Below are positions 38,501-50,530 of a stretch of DNA of 64,000 nt, one piece after another. Each line of letters opens with the position of its first letter. The stretch's first letter is position 1. The position numbers and the translations under genes were made by a program. The notes beneath the pieces were generated by a model that searched no databases, had not been told where the DNA came from, and saw only the letters and a program-made list of their open reading frames with translations. Origin of the DNA: Haemonchus contortus (lineage: Eukaryota > Nematoda > Chromadorea > Rhabditida > Trichostrongylidae); NCBI GenBank assembly GCA_000469685.2, contig LS997564.1, positions 18,875,615 through 18,939,614 on the forward strand. The letters run 5' to 3'.

Positions 38501-41500
38501 CAAACTGCTATCTAATACATACGACTCCGTTATCTCCTTATTAGATAGGACCCCTTCTCTAAACAAACACTACGACCTTCCTGCGAATTCCGTGAAACCG
38601 CCTGGGCTTGGATTGTGAAGTTATAGAGGAAGTTAGGGACCCTATCATCTAATCATTACGAAAAATACATCAATTTACAACTATATTCAGCATTTTTCAA
38701 AAAAATTCTGCTTACAAAGCCCTTTAATAAAACGGGCTTCTCTAATGGAAGGAGGTGGTGTAGTGGCAAGTGGCGCACAATCACACACGCATGGTCACGG
38801 GTTCGAATCCCGAATCGAAATCCGCCTTGACCAACCGAGCCTTCCATCCCTCCGGCGTCGATTTTTTGGTATGAGGCTCGTCTGGGAAAATGAAAGCACT
38901 GACTTGTACATCGGGTGGCCACTGTAAGTCATTGTAAAGGTCACATGCGCATTCAAATTGCCACTAGGAATATGAATTCGGGGTGCATCCCTCAGAGGAG
39001 ATTGACTGGTTCCAAAGAATTCAGGACCAGATTTATCACATGATTTTTCTCGGCTTCGCTGCTATGACTTACTGAAGTAACGAAATCTGTCTTACTTATT
39101 AGTTGCTTGTTTCAGGGAAACCCATCATGTGCGCCTATAAGATGTGCCGTGTCGAGTTCCGCTACTGGGGGTTACAGGTTAGTTGTGTACTCACTCAGTA
39201 CTTTCACTAGAATTCTACTAACAATAAGTTACGAGACAACTTAGGAACTGTTTCAGACCAGAGCTGAACGATGGATTCACGACTTGGCGCTCAGGAACAC
39301 AATGCTACGAGCTCATCGTCAAGCATGGGCATGGCAAGACGAATGGGTTGGCCTGACCATGGCCGATATCAGACGCCTGGAAGCTGAAGCAGCCGAACAT
39401 CTTTCAGCTGTTATGGCCAAAGAGTTAGTTTGAGCTGATTTATCTTCTTACAAACGCAAAATTACTCATGAATTACACTCTTGAAGTCGCTTCTGATTAA
39501 CGTTTTGGGTGGATGGAACGTAGCCTTCTGTTCTTGACATTTTCCCACTCTTGTCTTTATCAGACTAACAATAGAATCCTCTCACTGAGCGCTGACAAAA
39601 CAAATAGGATATTCATGGAATAATCCCTCTGCGATGTTAATCTCCTAAACAAAACAGGCTGAGTGCCTGGGATGTGATGAGTAGTGGGGTGTAGGAAGGG
39701 CCGAATTCGATTCATATCCTAAAAATCCTCCCCTCCCACTCGGCCTTATGGAATGAACTTTTTTTGAAATGCGAATGATTGAGAATACGATTCTCCCCCT
39801 ACAATACACAAAAATATTATTCAGGAACGATGAGGCTGCTGAGGATTCCGATGCTTCGTCGGACGATCTCTACTTCGACTGCAGTGATGGTTCGTCACAA
39901 CACCACAAGCCATCGATCATTCGATGGAGCTCAGAACTTGAACTGGAGATAGTAGATGAGCGTGAGTAAAATTAGTGAAGTACCGTCAGGAGACGTCATC
40001 GTCTCGCCAGGAGACGGGTTGTCTTGATATATCATTCCTTACTTGCTCCGGCTTTTTACAGCGCCAGAAAGGCAGTTTATCCCTTTGGATGATCTTTTCT
40101 CTCTTGCCTCCAGCTCTTCAAAAGCAAATAACTTTTGTTGTTCCATCTACAAAGAGGGGAAGAGATAGGGGAAGAAAAATATGGCCCATCGATTGCTGGC
40201 AAAAAGACCGAGTGGGCATAATACATTGCGTCAAGACCACTGCGAAGGAATGCCGCACGCGGTGACCGACATGGTGCCTCCTGCCTCATCACTTCTTTCG
40301 GAATACCTATACATACAGCTGAACCCGAGAACCTTTAAGGATACTAGATTAGTTCAAGAAGAAATTAGTAAGTGGTTTGGGATAGGGACAGAAACCAAGT
40401 AATCCTAGGACTTTCCTTTTTTTTTTCCTCGACTTTACCGGAATTTTTGGTCATAGAGAACCTCAAAACTCCGTTGATTAGCGTTTTCATTGGTGCTCGC
40501 ACTTTGAACTTCCATTGCGGATTACTAGCCTTTGCAGACTCGCCTCCATTGACTCCACGACCAAGTAGCGCGGCTTTGCTAATCATCGTATTCCATGGAG
40601 AATTCGGTCCAGACAATCCGGTCGATGCAAAAACGAACGACACGAACACTTTCAGGTTTGCCAGAAATCTGAGCTCCTATTCCTGGTGATTAGGGATCTG
40701 GACTAGGTTAAACGGAACTTGATGGCCTTCTTTTGCACTTTGACAACGGCTGGGAAGGTCGCTGTTTTAAAGTGCTCACGTAGTAATAAGGTACATTTCA
40801 AAGATGTAAGAAGTGTAAATCATGATTGATGAGCTGTCTAAACTGGTGTGATCTGATGAGAAAACGGATTGGTTTTCAGTTACTAGGGTTGTTCAGTGGC
40901 AGAAATTGTTTCAGCCGGCAGCGTAGCGAATTAGGCAAAGATTTCATAGAATGCAGATGTTGGGGGTAATATTGTTAATGGATTCCGTAGGCTCGTTCTG
41001 TGAAATAGAATAGAATAGGTTCCTTGGGTTGCAAAATTGTAAAGTACATGTGATATGGTTGGTCTGGTCGCGAAAAAAAAACACCGATATAAATTTGTCC
41101 AATGAGTTCCCCACTCTTACAGAAGCACTTTCAGAAGGAGAACAGAAAAAAGCAAACGACTGGGTGGTCGAATGAACTGTTTCGTGTCCCTTGAGCTTTT
41201 TGAAAATTATATTTTTATCAGGCTCACTTTCAAAAACTTTTCTTTAGAGCGTGAAGATCGAAAAACCAATTAGGGCTTCGGAAGGCTTAAGCCATCACTT
41301 CCACAATTCAAAGGTTAAGAGATCATCAGTCATGGTAGTCTCATCTATCGACATCATAACTCATCTGCAGAAACCTTCAAATTACCCTGGTAGAGTTACT
41401 TTTGCTACTGGAATTCAATCCAGCAAATTTAACTGATTCGATGGCAATCTTCGTTGCCGACCAAATACACATACCTGAAAGGAGCGCTGACGGCAGAAGA

Positions 41501-44500
41501 CGTTATTGTCTAGCTTCAGGTCTCAATAGTTTCAGGTCTCATTTATTGGCAGATTCCTCTTATTGTTAGTAGTGTCAAATGTGGCCACATCCACCTCCTG
41601 ACCTTTCAAATAGACGGCGAAACTCGCTTAACTCGGGATGTGCTTTTGAAGATTTCAATTTTCAAATATTCGCTTGGGGAATATCTGGATTTTACACCAA
41701 GTCAAGTTGTTGGCAAATACGGATCAAAGGACGCGATTGAATAATCCCCAAAAGTAAACTTTCTGGCGAAATTTCTTATGTTTCGCAGATGCGCCATGAA
41801 ACAGGCTTCTACTTGGAATCACCAAGCTTTCCGATGATAGGGTACTAAGGCAATGACATCGAAAAAATTACCGGAGTCTCAATTTTAAGAGATACCGGGT
41901 GTCGAGGTAAAGATTCAGAGCGCTGACGGAACTCTACCTCCGGACCTACAAATACAACTACGCACCTTATCCGCTGATTTAGATGTGCTGCATACATAAT
42001 TGCACAGCAACCATTTTCAGATCAACGATCGACTCACTCGTTCAACGACATTATCCACAACTGAAAGGTCGAGTCCATGTGTTGATGGTATCATGCGGGT
42101 CGGAACTCGACCCGGTTGTCAATCGTCTGTCATCGATCTCATCCTCATTTGGGGCTCTTCATCCATCAATGGCGCTGATCATATCGAGTGCACAAGCTCT
42201 CTATCATGATGTGAGACACATTTTGAGGTCCATTAGTTGGAGGGGTTAATTCTTGTCCTCTTTCAGGCGATTGAAGGTACAATTCGGAGAGCGAATGAGG
42301 CTTACAATGAATTTATCGAGCAACAGCCTCAGTTCAATGGAGAGGTACTTCGTTCATTGTCTTCCTCTCGGCCATGAAGCTGCATTTTCATTAATCGAAG
42401 CCTCATGAAAGACCGTATCGATGGCGTTTTTCTTTAGCTGTTTAGGATAGTTCACGGGAATCATGGTACTCATAGGGATCGATCTCATAAGTAAAACCTC
42501 CGTAAATTCTTAGTCGTAATTTCACAAACAGAAATATGTAGCTAACTCTTCTAGATCGCTGTTTTGGCAATTTACTCAGACGCCTCAGTGCATTTTTTCG
42601 TACTCATGCCCTTTGTTCAGCTACTGATTGTACGGAAAACCTTGCACTGTAATCACTTTAGCTCTCTGAATCTTTCAGATTTTCGTGGTCGGTGACACAC
42701 TGGGAGGTTTGCTGCTCTATGAGGCTCTGACCAAATATGATTTGAGAACACGTCGTACGAGCTGCACATCTAGGCCGAGCATTGGAGAAATGGATGGGGT
42801 AAGAAATAAAAATATGGCCTTTGTTCATCTTTTCATCAAACGCTTGCCGACAAAAGTCTGACAGATAGTTTAACTGAAGTGATAAACTGTCAAACAAAGT
42901 AATCCTTGAAACTGGGCGCTGGAACAAGAGCAAACATTGTATGAAAATTTTGTTCGAAGGTCAGATCGGACACCACTTCGATTGGAAACTGCTTCTGAAG
43001 GGGGAGATTCAGGGCCAGTTGCTATCGAATGGGGGGAAGGGGGTGCTACAAACGGCACGACATTCCCAAATCCACTTTGACTTCCTGGAAAGGGCGAAAA
43101 CCAAATTACAGTGGATCTGCGTTTTTTATCGCCCCAACTCTACAGGAAAGCTTCGTTGTGAATAACGAGATGGGGTTCTAAAATATTTGAAAAAGCAATG
43201 AGCGCTGCTCTCTACAATGACAACCAGAGGTTCCACAAAATATTTTGGCTTGGCAGAGCCATAAAACTTTCATAAAGTTCGACTGGAAAATGAAATACCG
43301 CGTGCTTCAGAAGACGCTACCTATTATGTCCTTACGAACTTATTTTTTCTTCTCAAAAGCCAATCTCTGCCATTATTTTTATGATCTCGCATTCCCATTC
43401 GATGCTGCTTTTTTCGAATTGAAAAATGATAGGCATTTATTGAATTGAATTCATGATGCGCATAAAACCCATTTTGTCAGAGCTGAGTCTTCCCTTATAG
43501 GGGTAATAAACAGTCGCGTGGAAACAAATGAAGGTTCCCCAGCCATTCGAAAACCCAAATCGACCAAGATTGATACTAAGAGATGTTTATCGCATATACA
43601 AACGAGGTTTGCTACGTCATAAACAGAACCAACCAAGCATTTACTGAGAAAGTCCGAGTTTGCTGTCATAATTTGGGTTGCTATGTTTTGCCCGCCAGTT
43701 TACGGGTCCCTGATAATCTTTTTCTTGTTATGACTGAAATTCTCAGAAGAGTCGTACTACTGGAGCCAACAGAGCGCTGTTCACTCGTTTGCTAGCCATT
43801 TTACAGTATGTGACCCAATCTCTTTGGAACCGTGATCTGCTTATGTACCAGCTATCGACTTTCCACATTACTCGTTTATCGGAAATGGCAAAAATGGTGC
43901 TTTAATCTCACTTTTATATATAATGGTACCATCTCATTTCTGTTCCTTTCTTGCCAGTAATTTTACATCCTCTTTTACATTTTTGACAGTTTGTCTGAGC
44001 AATATGCAGATATATGCTTTCCTTATTACCCTTCCTGTTAAAGCTGACACCAGCGGCTCTCATGCTCATGCAACAGTCAGTCTGATGTTTGAGCCTCTGC
44101 TCTTAGTGGCTTTTCATAGAACCTATTTGAAGTTTTTCCTCTCGACCTTTGAATGACCGAACAGTCGATAGCATAAGGCTCATAGGCTACAATACACCCT
44201 AGTTGATTCAATCTTATTTCACCAGAACAGCTTATAACTTTGAGGGCACCGTAAGTGTACTCCTACGAATGAAATTCATATCCAAAAGTTCTATAGAGCT
44301 ACAAAAAATAAAAGTTCGAACATCAAGTTTTGTATCTTTTGCATACATTTCATTCATTTCAGTATAGGGCGAGAATTCTGGAGATTCAGGGGCATTACTT
44401 TTCCCTAGCATAGCAGTTAGTCTCTGAGCACATCTGGTACGAGTCTCATACTCAATTCCCAGGGCGTTGTCACCTCAAAATTATAAGCTCGGAATATGGA

Positions 44501-47500
44501 GTATTGAAGGTACTGTGTAATGAGAATAGAAGTCTAGAAACAGCAGCGACAATCCAGCAAACAAATGTTACAGAAATTAAAAATTTCAAAGAAGCAATAA
44601 CCACCAATGAAAGCCTCTGTAAGCTCATCAGTTCTACTACTGAAGGACACATTTCCAGTGAAATTTCCCAAAGTTCTACAAACAATTTGAAGGATAGAAC
44701 AGCTATTTAGATTGAGGGGGTTTTCTGCTAATCGCGATTATTTCAGCTATCCCTTTTTGCTCAGCACGAGACAATTATGTAGTGGAAAGGCGAATTGCCT
44801 AAACGCTTCTAACTTTTGTATCTGATTTGGAAAAATGAATTTTTCTCCACAAGCCATTAATATTTACAGCTATTGCAGGTTGAGATGAAATTACAACATT
44901 TCAATAATTTATAAAACCACATAACTAACTTTGGACAGGAATTTTCCCACGGAAGGACCCCAGCACTTCCCCTGTGCATATTAACGTCTCTTCAGTTCCC
45001 TAACCCTCACAAACAAGAAAAAGTCATTCCCACAAGATAGATTTCATGCGCATTAGGCATAAATGTTCAGATTAAACTCAGTGTTTTTCTATTTGGAGAA
45101 GCATCACTACAGAAAAGTGCAAAGATGCCTTTGGATTTCAAGAAGAAAAATATGTTCACCGGGATGGCCGTATAAGAATTACCACAGCTTGCTTTCTAAT
45201 CAGTCTTGAAGTACATTAGTCAGTCATCTTTTCGCTGAACTCTCGTAAATTCAGATATTTACTGGTAATAACTACAGCAGCAGAAGCTCGTCGTCTTTAC
45301 AAGTACTTCCAGGAGCTACATAGCAATAGAAATTAGCATTTATCATTTTCAAAAAATTTCGCAAATCCCCTCCAAACGATTGAAAGTGGAGATAAAAGCA
45401 GTCCTACAAAAAAATCCTAAACATCTACGGCGAGCTGTTCTGTAGCACCCTATATCGCCGATGAAGTCCCGAGCTTGTTTACCCCGAACAATTCCATGAA
45501 CAAACTTTCGGATTTCTACGACCATTACTGTATCCCATCCTGATTCAGGTGCTCAATCACGTGCACTCGCCACTGCTTACCGAATCACCCATCAACAAGT
45601 CACCATCAATTAAGTCAGTGAATGCACGAAGCAGCCCTTCACTTCTTCCTCATCCACCATCCAAGAAGAAGGCATCGGTTGGATCCGCTTCAGTTGAAAG
45701 TGTTATGGTAAGTTCACTTCACAAGGCCCAGTCCAACATTGAATCAGGAATTGACCTAAGTTAAGTTATTCTCGTATGCCGGTAGTACCTTCTGATGGTT
45801 TTGTTCAGGTCCAAACTCGCATCGTATTCCAACCAACAACGGCGTTTCTTTTGGGATGCCCTCTTGGTTTAGTACTGACGCAACGGAAATTGCTTGGATA
45901 CGGTACTAACACATAACGTTTGATAACATCATATCGTTCACATACTCTTTCTAGATATCGATTCGTTGGAATTATGTCAAGTATTCAATCTCTACTATCC
46001 ACTTGATCCATGTGGTGCTCGACTAGAACCAGTCCTTAACCAGCATCTCAGTTTGCTTCCGCCTGCTAACGTTCCGAGGTTAGTAGTCTTCAGTTCTAGG
46101 GACTTGAACCCCACAGAAACTTTCCTAGAGGATACTACGGAAAAACCGGAACCAGTGATGTTCCCTTTTGATCTCTGTTTAATTCTTAACAAGTCGGAAG
46201 CATGGCGCCCTCCAAAACGTTTCTGTACGATGCTTCATATCCCTTAACAGTGAAATCGAAGTAGGAAAAGCTCTCGGAATGAGTGGTACTAGTCTTTTCA
46301 TTGGAAGTACATAGTACAGCAGTCTGTACCACTTCATGCCAATACTATATATGTTGTAAAAATATTGATATAGCAAATTCTCTGACTTTGATAATTTCCC
46401 ACCCACCGATCGAAACGCAAGGAGGGTCCCCTTCTTACCAATCGCATATTACAGGTCTGATTTTCAGATATCAACGTTATCCTGTAGGAGACGGTCGTTC
46501 GTTGTACTTTGATTCATCGGTTGATCTCACCCCTCTATGGGGCAATAAACGTATGGACCATGTCCTCTATTGCCCTACAGGTAAGCATCAATAACAATGA
46601 TTGAAACGTTTTACCTATGCCCACGTAGATGGATTCATGTATCGAAGGGTAAAAGAGAAAGCAAGGAGTAAAGAGAGTTATTCGTATGAAAAGAAAAGAA
46701 TATGAATAAAGTGGAAGCCCACTAGAAATCTGATTCTCGAAAAGATCCTGTTGCATTGCATGCTTTTTCATCTTCGATTGGTTTAAGCGGAAGCATTGAC
46801 TGCACCTTGAAACATTTAAAAAATGATTTTTATTTATCACAGAATGATTTTTTGTTGGTAGTTTCAGCAATGGTTGCCCTTCCATCATCAGCTTTACCAA
46901 ATATTTTACACGCATCCTACTGGGAATCGATGGACACCGCAGCCTTCATACTTCGACAATTCGTCAGAACTGAAGAATCGGTCGCTACCACACTGTCTGC
47001 CAGCCTTAATCATCTACCGCTAAAGATAGAGTTACCTCCATTGCAATGGAAGAGAAAGCGTACTCGTTTCAAGGTTTGTTGACCAGAGTCGTCTACACTG
47101 TTCAGGGAAGGGTCAGGGTCGAAGCCCGTGGGAATACCGTATAGTTTGAGGTGTACACAGCAGTTTTGCTCCACTATGCCTTCACTATTTGCTTTATCTG
47201 ATAAACCTGAAATTCAGGTGTCGAACCTTTCACCGAACCATCGGGCGAATGACGTTCTCGTGGTTGCCGGCAGTGAAGTAAACGTCATGGCCAAGTTTTG
47301 CTACGGCCCAATGGACCTAGTCGCCTTGACGAGGGAACAAGTGTCCGTCTTCCTTTGTCCACAAAGGTCTGAAATCAATTATCGAATTGGCAGATGAATA
47401 GGTTTGCTTATAAAAAGTAATTCGTTACATTCAGAGGAGACTGGTATGAAGTTGGCGTGTATGATGTGGATTCCCATGGTCGACTGGTAGTCTCATTGGG

Positions 47501-48982
47501 GACGTCTCTCCCATGCGGTATTCATTCTCTCAAGGTTAGCTATAGTCCTAAAAAAAGTGCTTTGTATTATTCAAACTCGGTAGTCTCTAAAGTGGAGTCG
47601 TTAGGACGTTTGCCCAGTCGATGATCGTTCCGATCCTCAGTCTGTTCCCGGTGTGTACAAGGTTATCACTGCCTTCATCGTAAGTCTGTGAATTATCAAG
47701 TCACTTCCAGATGGTAGTGCACGGTGATCGATCATATTTGGATGCCTTCATAGCAGTTGTACCGTCGACAACTCGATGTGTGGTGTTTTCCGTTGATGGT
47801 TCATTGACAGCTTCAGTTTCTGTCACTGGAAAAGATCCACGAGTACGTCCTGGTGCTGTTGACGTGGTGCGTTACTGGTTCGAGCAGGTACGGAAGGATT
47901 CAAGTTCAATTTTTATATCCACTTCGAGGGTGCTCCAAATGCATGCCTCGTAACCCGCTCAGAAGCTGTATCGGGACCTGTTTTAATAATCATTTCACTT
48001 TTTCAGGGTCAGGTAATACTGTATCTGACTGCTCGCCCAGACATGCAGCAACGAGTAGTCTCAGCATGGTTGGCTCAACACTGCTTCCCGCATGGTCTTC
48101 TACTCTTCAATCCGTCCTTCTCGACAGATCCACTAAAGCAGAAATCACTTCATCTGAAGCAGATAGTCGATATGGGAATACGGATACATGCAGCATACGG
48201 AAGCAGCAAGGTACTGAATTGGTAGAATTACTGGAAAGGCTTATGAAAAAGGGATGGTTGAGTTCACCAGTACCTGGGCTTTATGAACAGAGATAGAGTG
48301 CTGCCAGAACATTCATCGCCTTGGATCGGGTAACTGCTATCGTAATATTGCATGGAACATTGATTTGTTTCAACAAGTAACCGATCAGCTCAAATACTTC
48401 AAACCGTAGTGATTTGTCCATAAAGGGAAGTGGACTGCCAGGGAACATTACAGCAAATAAATTTTCTGAGAGGAAATTTTCACACATTTCCTCAACTCTT
48501 CAAAAGATGAAAAAGGGTTCGAAAGTAAAAATGGGAGCTGATGGTGTTTAGCAAAGAACAATCTGTTCTAAACAGGAATACATATTCTCGACTTCAGGAT
48601 GTGGCGGTATACTGTGGTGCCGGTGTTGATCCTAAACGGATCGTATCAGTATCGGGTGCTCGTCGGCGGACATGCATCGCTATCGGTAGGTACCTTTGAA
48701 TCTTCAGATGAAGCCAGTGAAGGTGATACTTCGTCCTTTTGATGGCGTTCCCTCATTTTCAGATAGCTATTCGAGTCATCTAGAAGAGCTCATCAATGGT
48801 GGATCACAACTGTCTCAAGCTGTTGAGTTGTCCGAACAGATCAACACCTTAGGATTAGCAACGTCACATCACCGGTGAGCTATAAAACACACAGCTGAAC
48901 TATCATTTCCAGAGAGGATGACAATGAAAAGGAAGAGGCCTTAACCGCTTCGAATAGTACACTTGTGCACCACAGGCCATAA
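20503..48982 (+). CDS. pitp-1: Membrane-associated phosphatidylinositol transfer protein (PITPNM/RdgB type)
   Basis: About 26 exons over 28.5 kb encode roughly 1,060 residues. The PITP domain (about 1-255) starts [20 protein letters not shown] (exon 20503-20580). It continues with [20 protein letters not shown] (27577-27709), then 31538-31619, 37994-38135, 38202-38316, 39116-39177 and 39257-39423. An acidic FFAT-like motif, DDLYFDCSD, follows in 39825-39961. The DDHD region runs from 40538 to about 47073 and includes [15 protein letters not shown] and [14 protein letters not shown]. The LNS2 domain (47711-48685) holds [13 protein letters not shown] and [11 protein letters not shown]. The stop is at 48980-48982, with AATAAA at 49174. 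RdgB proteins exchange phosphatidylinositol and phosphatidic acid at ER-plasma membrane contacts (family knowledge). Intron 1 has a GC donor (CAG|GCAAGT). The 3' end of the exon starting at 40062 is uncertain. Confidence 0.95.
25180..25251. repeat. Tandem duplication of a 36-bp unit
   Basis: The unit beginning GTTGGCGTTTTCAGAAATCG occurs twice in a row, at 25180-25215 and 25216-25251, without a mismatch. It is a recent local duplication in intron 1 of pitp-1. Confidence 0.9.
25582..26169 (+). CDS. Candidate small secreted protein nested in pitp-1 intron 1
   Basis: I do not recognise this protein. Three exons join in frame: 25582-25690 (donor CCG|GTGGAC), 25913-26081 (acceptor CTGTCAG, donor AAT|GTGAGA) and 26133-26169. 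They give 104 residues from the first ATG or 97 from the second at 25603. From the second start the N-terminus, [20 protein letters not shown], is a textbook signal peptide with likely cleavage after GAG. The mature part alternates short hydrophobic and polar runs ([20 protein letters not shown]), suggesting beta structure. An AATAAA lies at 26274-26279, about 105 bases after the stop. The gene would sit wholly inside an intron of the host gene, on the same strand. The model rests only on splice phase, signal peptide and poly(A) signal. The second exon could instead read through to a TGA at 26083. Confidence 0.4.
27812..28198 (-). other. Unexplained 128-codon open frame in pitp-1 intron 2
   Basis: An uninterrupted minus-strand frame starts [20 protein letters not shown] and runs to a stop at 27812. 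Its composition is protein-like, but I recognise no family, and no splice partners are evident. It may be a remnant of a transposon or a chance frame. Confidence 0.2.
28933..29188 (+). other. Possible exon, serine- and lysine-rich
   Basis: After an acceptor-like ATATCAG a frame runs through [20 protein letters not shown], then a serine-rich stretch, to a donor-like T|GTAAGA near 29174. The composition is coding-like. It may belong to the nested exons at 29664-30435, but I could not join them in phase, and a SINE lies between. Confidence 0.25.
29250..29462 (-). mobile_element. SINE copy 4, head-truncated
   Basis: Minus-strand copy of the SINE body, from 'ccaagccttccatcc' to 'cagacgggactaattaacg'. 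The tRNA-like head is missing. The ATCCTATTT segment near 29385-29398 is duplicated. It lies in intron 2 of pitp-1. Confidence 0.85.
29664..30435 (+). CDS. Candidate nested gene exons in pitp-1 intron 2
   Basis: I do not recognise the product. An exon at 29664-29890 (acceptor ACCAG, donor GAA|GTATTA) joins in phase to 30108-30435 (acceptor CTCCAG, stop TGA). Together they encode about 184 residues, including [20 protein letters not shown] and [26 protein letters not shown] follows at 30544-30549. No start codon lies in the first exon, so at least one upstream exon would be required. The frame is open over both segments and the composition looks coding, but no domain or homologue is evident. 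It could be a nested gene or a decaying mobile-element fragment. Confidence 0.3.
32464..32811 (+). pseudogene. Coding-like remnant in pitp-1 intron 3
   Basis: A frame reads [20 protein letters not shown] up to a stop at 32694. After a short break in another frame it is followed by [20 protein letters not shown], ending at 32799. The two pieces look like one decayed coding sequence with a frameshift, but I recognise no family. No start or flanking splice sites are convincing. Confidence 0.2.
33101..33179. repeat. Strong hairpin: 33-nt arms, 13-nt loop
   Basis: The arms 33101-33133 and 33147-33179 are reverse complements at 31 of 33 positions, enclosing the 13-nt loop 33134-33146. The arm core is AATACAATTACTAG followed by GAAGCAAGCAGT. 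Stem length and loop size resemble a microRNA precursor; a tiny palindromic MITE is the alternative. It lies in intron 3 of pitp-1. The inverted structure means either strand could form it. Confidence 0.8.
34717..35342. mobile_element. piggyBac-like non-autonomous element (MITE), TTAA-flanked
   Basis: The 626-bp element is bounded by TTAA on both sides (34713-34716 and 35343-35346). Its terminal inverted repeats are CCCATTGGCGACCGCG (left) and the complement of CGCGGTCGTCAATGGG (right), 15 of 16 identical. TTAA target duplication with ends beginning CCC is typical of the piggyBac superfamily. Near each end lie 20-bp palindromes: GTGGCCCGCTGGCGGGCCAC at 34787 (imperfect centre) and GTGGCCCGTATACGGGCCAC at 35264 and again at 35308. 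Each is followed by CGGTC. No transposase is encoded. It lies in intron 3 of pitp-1. Confidence 0.85.
38746..39020 (+). mobile_element. SINE copy 5, best-preserved head
   Basis: The head reads GGAGGTGGTGTAGTGGCAAG and continues to GGGTTCGAATCCC, so both polymerase III boxes are intact. The body carries 'gccttccatccctccgg', 'gaaagcactgacttgtac' and 'gcatccctcagag'. It could be mistaken for a tRNA gene, but acceptor-stem pairing is poor and the SINE body follows. It lies in the intron between the pitp-1 exons 38202-38316 and 39116-39177. Confidence 0.85.
42799..45548. other. Long intron of pitp-1 between DDHD-region exons
   Basis: About 2.75 kb between the exon ending MDG and the exon starting VLNHVHSP. 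I see no conserved coding sequence, transposon end or RNA gene in it. Confidence 0.5.
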
Positions 48983-49173
48983 TCTTATGGATCGTAGCAT
49001 GTGAACGATGACGATAAGATAATAGATAACTCTTGATAATTTATACTTGTGCGCCAACCCTAAACCGCGTCGCGACCGCGCGCGTCTCGTCTCGGACATC
49101 TCAGAATGTCCTGATGGGGTCTGAAACTGTTTCTGTTGAATCGTAGACCCCACTTAACTCCCATCATACATTG

Positions 49174-49179
49174 AATAAA
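49174..49179 (+). terminator. Poly(A) signal AATAAA for pitp-1
   Basis: AATAAA lies about 190 bases after the pitp-1 stop codon, the first such hexamer downstream on the plus strand. Confidence 0.6.
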
Positions 49180-50526
49180 AATCGAAAGAAGTCCCCAATA
49201 AAATAACACTGCAATTTCAGGACCGTACAGCGCACAACGTCATGTACTCCAAGAGGTGGAAAATTCGAGAACGAACGTCGGTGACAATGGCATTTCCATG
49301 AGCTTCCACATCACTCCCGTCTTTCTCTCTCGTAAAACTTGCGCATGCTTCATATTTGCTCAAACAGCAGCCCGGTGGCCTCTGTTTACATCAACGGCTC
49401 ATGTTGATGGCTAAATTGCACCATTCCTCTGCCATAATGTGTCGCAAAAAGAAACTGGACCAATGCTAACCCTGTTTGCCTGTTACCTGTTACCCTGTCT
49501 ATAGTTCTAAGCTCCGACTTCTGTCTTGCCCCAAAACCATGGTGATATGCGCAGGTTAACGCTCCAGATATAAGCATGCGCAATGAGTTTGATGGTTTTC
49601 ATCAATCTGTCACTACTTTATTCTACGCATTTCTCGGGTGCAGATTAACTGCTGCAACTCTTGCTACCTACTTCTCCGTTTAACTATATTTTAATGTCTC
49701 CAACGTCCACGGTCAAACCGATACAAATGATTTTTCCATTGAGGGTTGTACATATATCACATTACTCCACAATATTTATTTGATGACCAAAGTGATTCGT
49801 CTCATGTAACTCAGAATCATCGAATCTTTTGTGTTTTTATGCTGGTCCTTTTCTTGTTAATTCGAATTGTTCAGAACATTCTGATTCCTTTTGTACACCG
49901 TTGTCCCTCTGGGTTTTATATGAGCTTTAATAATATCCGAGTGAATTTTCATTTTATTACCATCGAGGCCACCTTCTAGCCTGGTCAAAGCCAGTCGCAG
50001 TCTCCCGTGGAAGCTCACGCCTCCTCGTGGTGTAGTCATGCTCATTTTGCTTCTGTCCTTTTTTTAATCTGACAACTGGCATGCCTGAATCAGGCCTGAA
50101 TGTGGCCTCAAACCCTTCTTAATGGCACTTCCTCTTTAAGATCTCTGGGCAGTGACCTTCGTATCATCCCACAAGTCTCAAAAATTCATTCCATTTGATC
50201 AAATTCAGGTTAACTATGCTATTCCACTTCAATATTCATGAAATCCAAATGTATACAATATTCAGAATAGGTACATACTCTATCATTTTCCTAGGTTTCC
50301 GTTTAAATTATCGAATTTCATGAAGCAACGAAAAAGACATGTACCGATTCTACAAATGCGAATATAATCTCAATAAAATTGATTACATTTAAACTCGAGA
50401 TCACTGTGCCAAGTGGCTATCGACACCGCTTTACGAATGCATTTAATAATTCCTCGTTACTAAAATTAAATAAGAATCGGGATGAAAGACTCAGCCGAAA
50501 AAAATTTTCAGCCATGACTTCACCGA
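49180..50526. other. Intergenic region between convergent pitp-1 and the unrecognised minus-strand gene
   Basis: Just before this stretch, a CpG-rich patch lies at about 49060-49090. I see no gene, RNA or clear repeat before the SINE that begins near 50531. Confidence 0.4.
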
Positions 50527-50530
50527 AAAG

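Noticed and set aside
38746..38822. Functional tRNA gene with intact A and B boxes
   Set aside because: The B box is perfect but acceptor-stem pairing is poor, and the segment is the head of a repeated SINE found five more times in the window.
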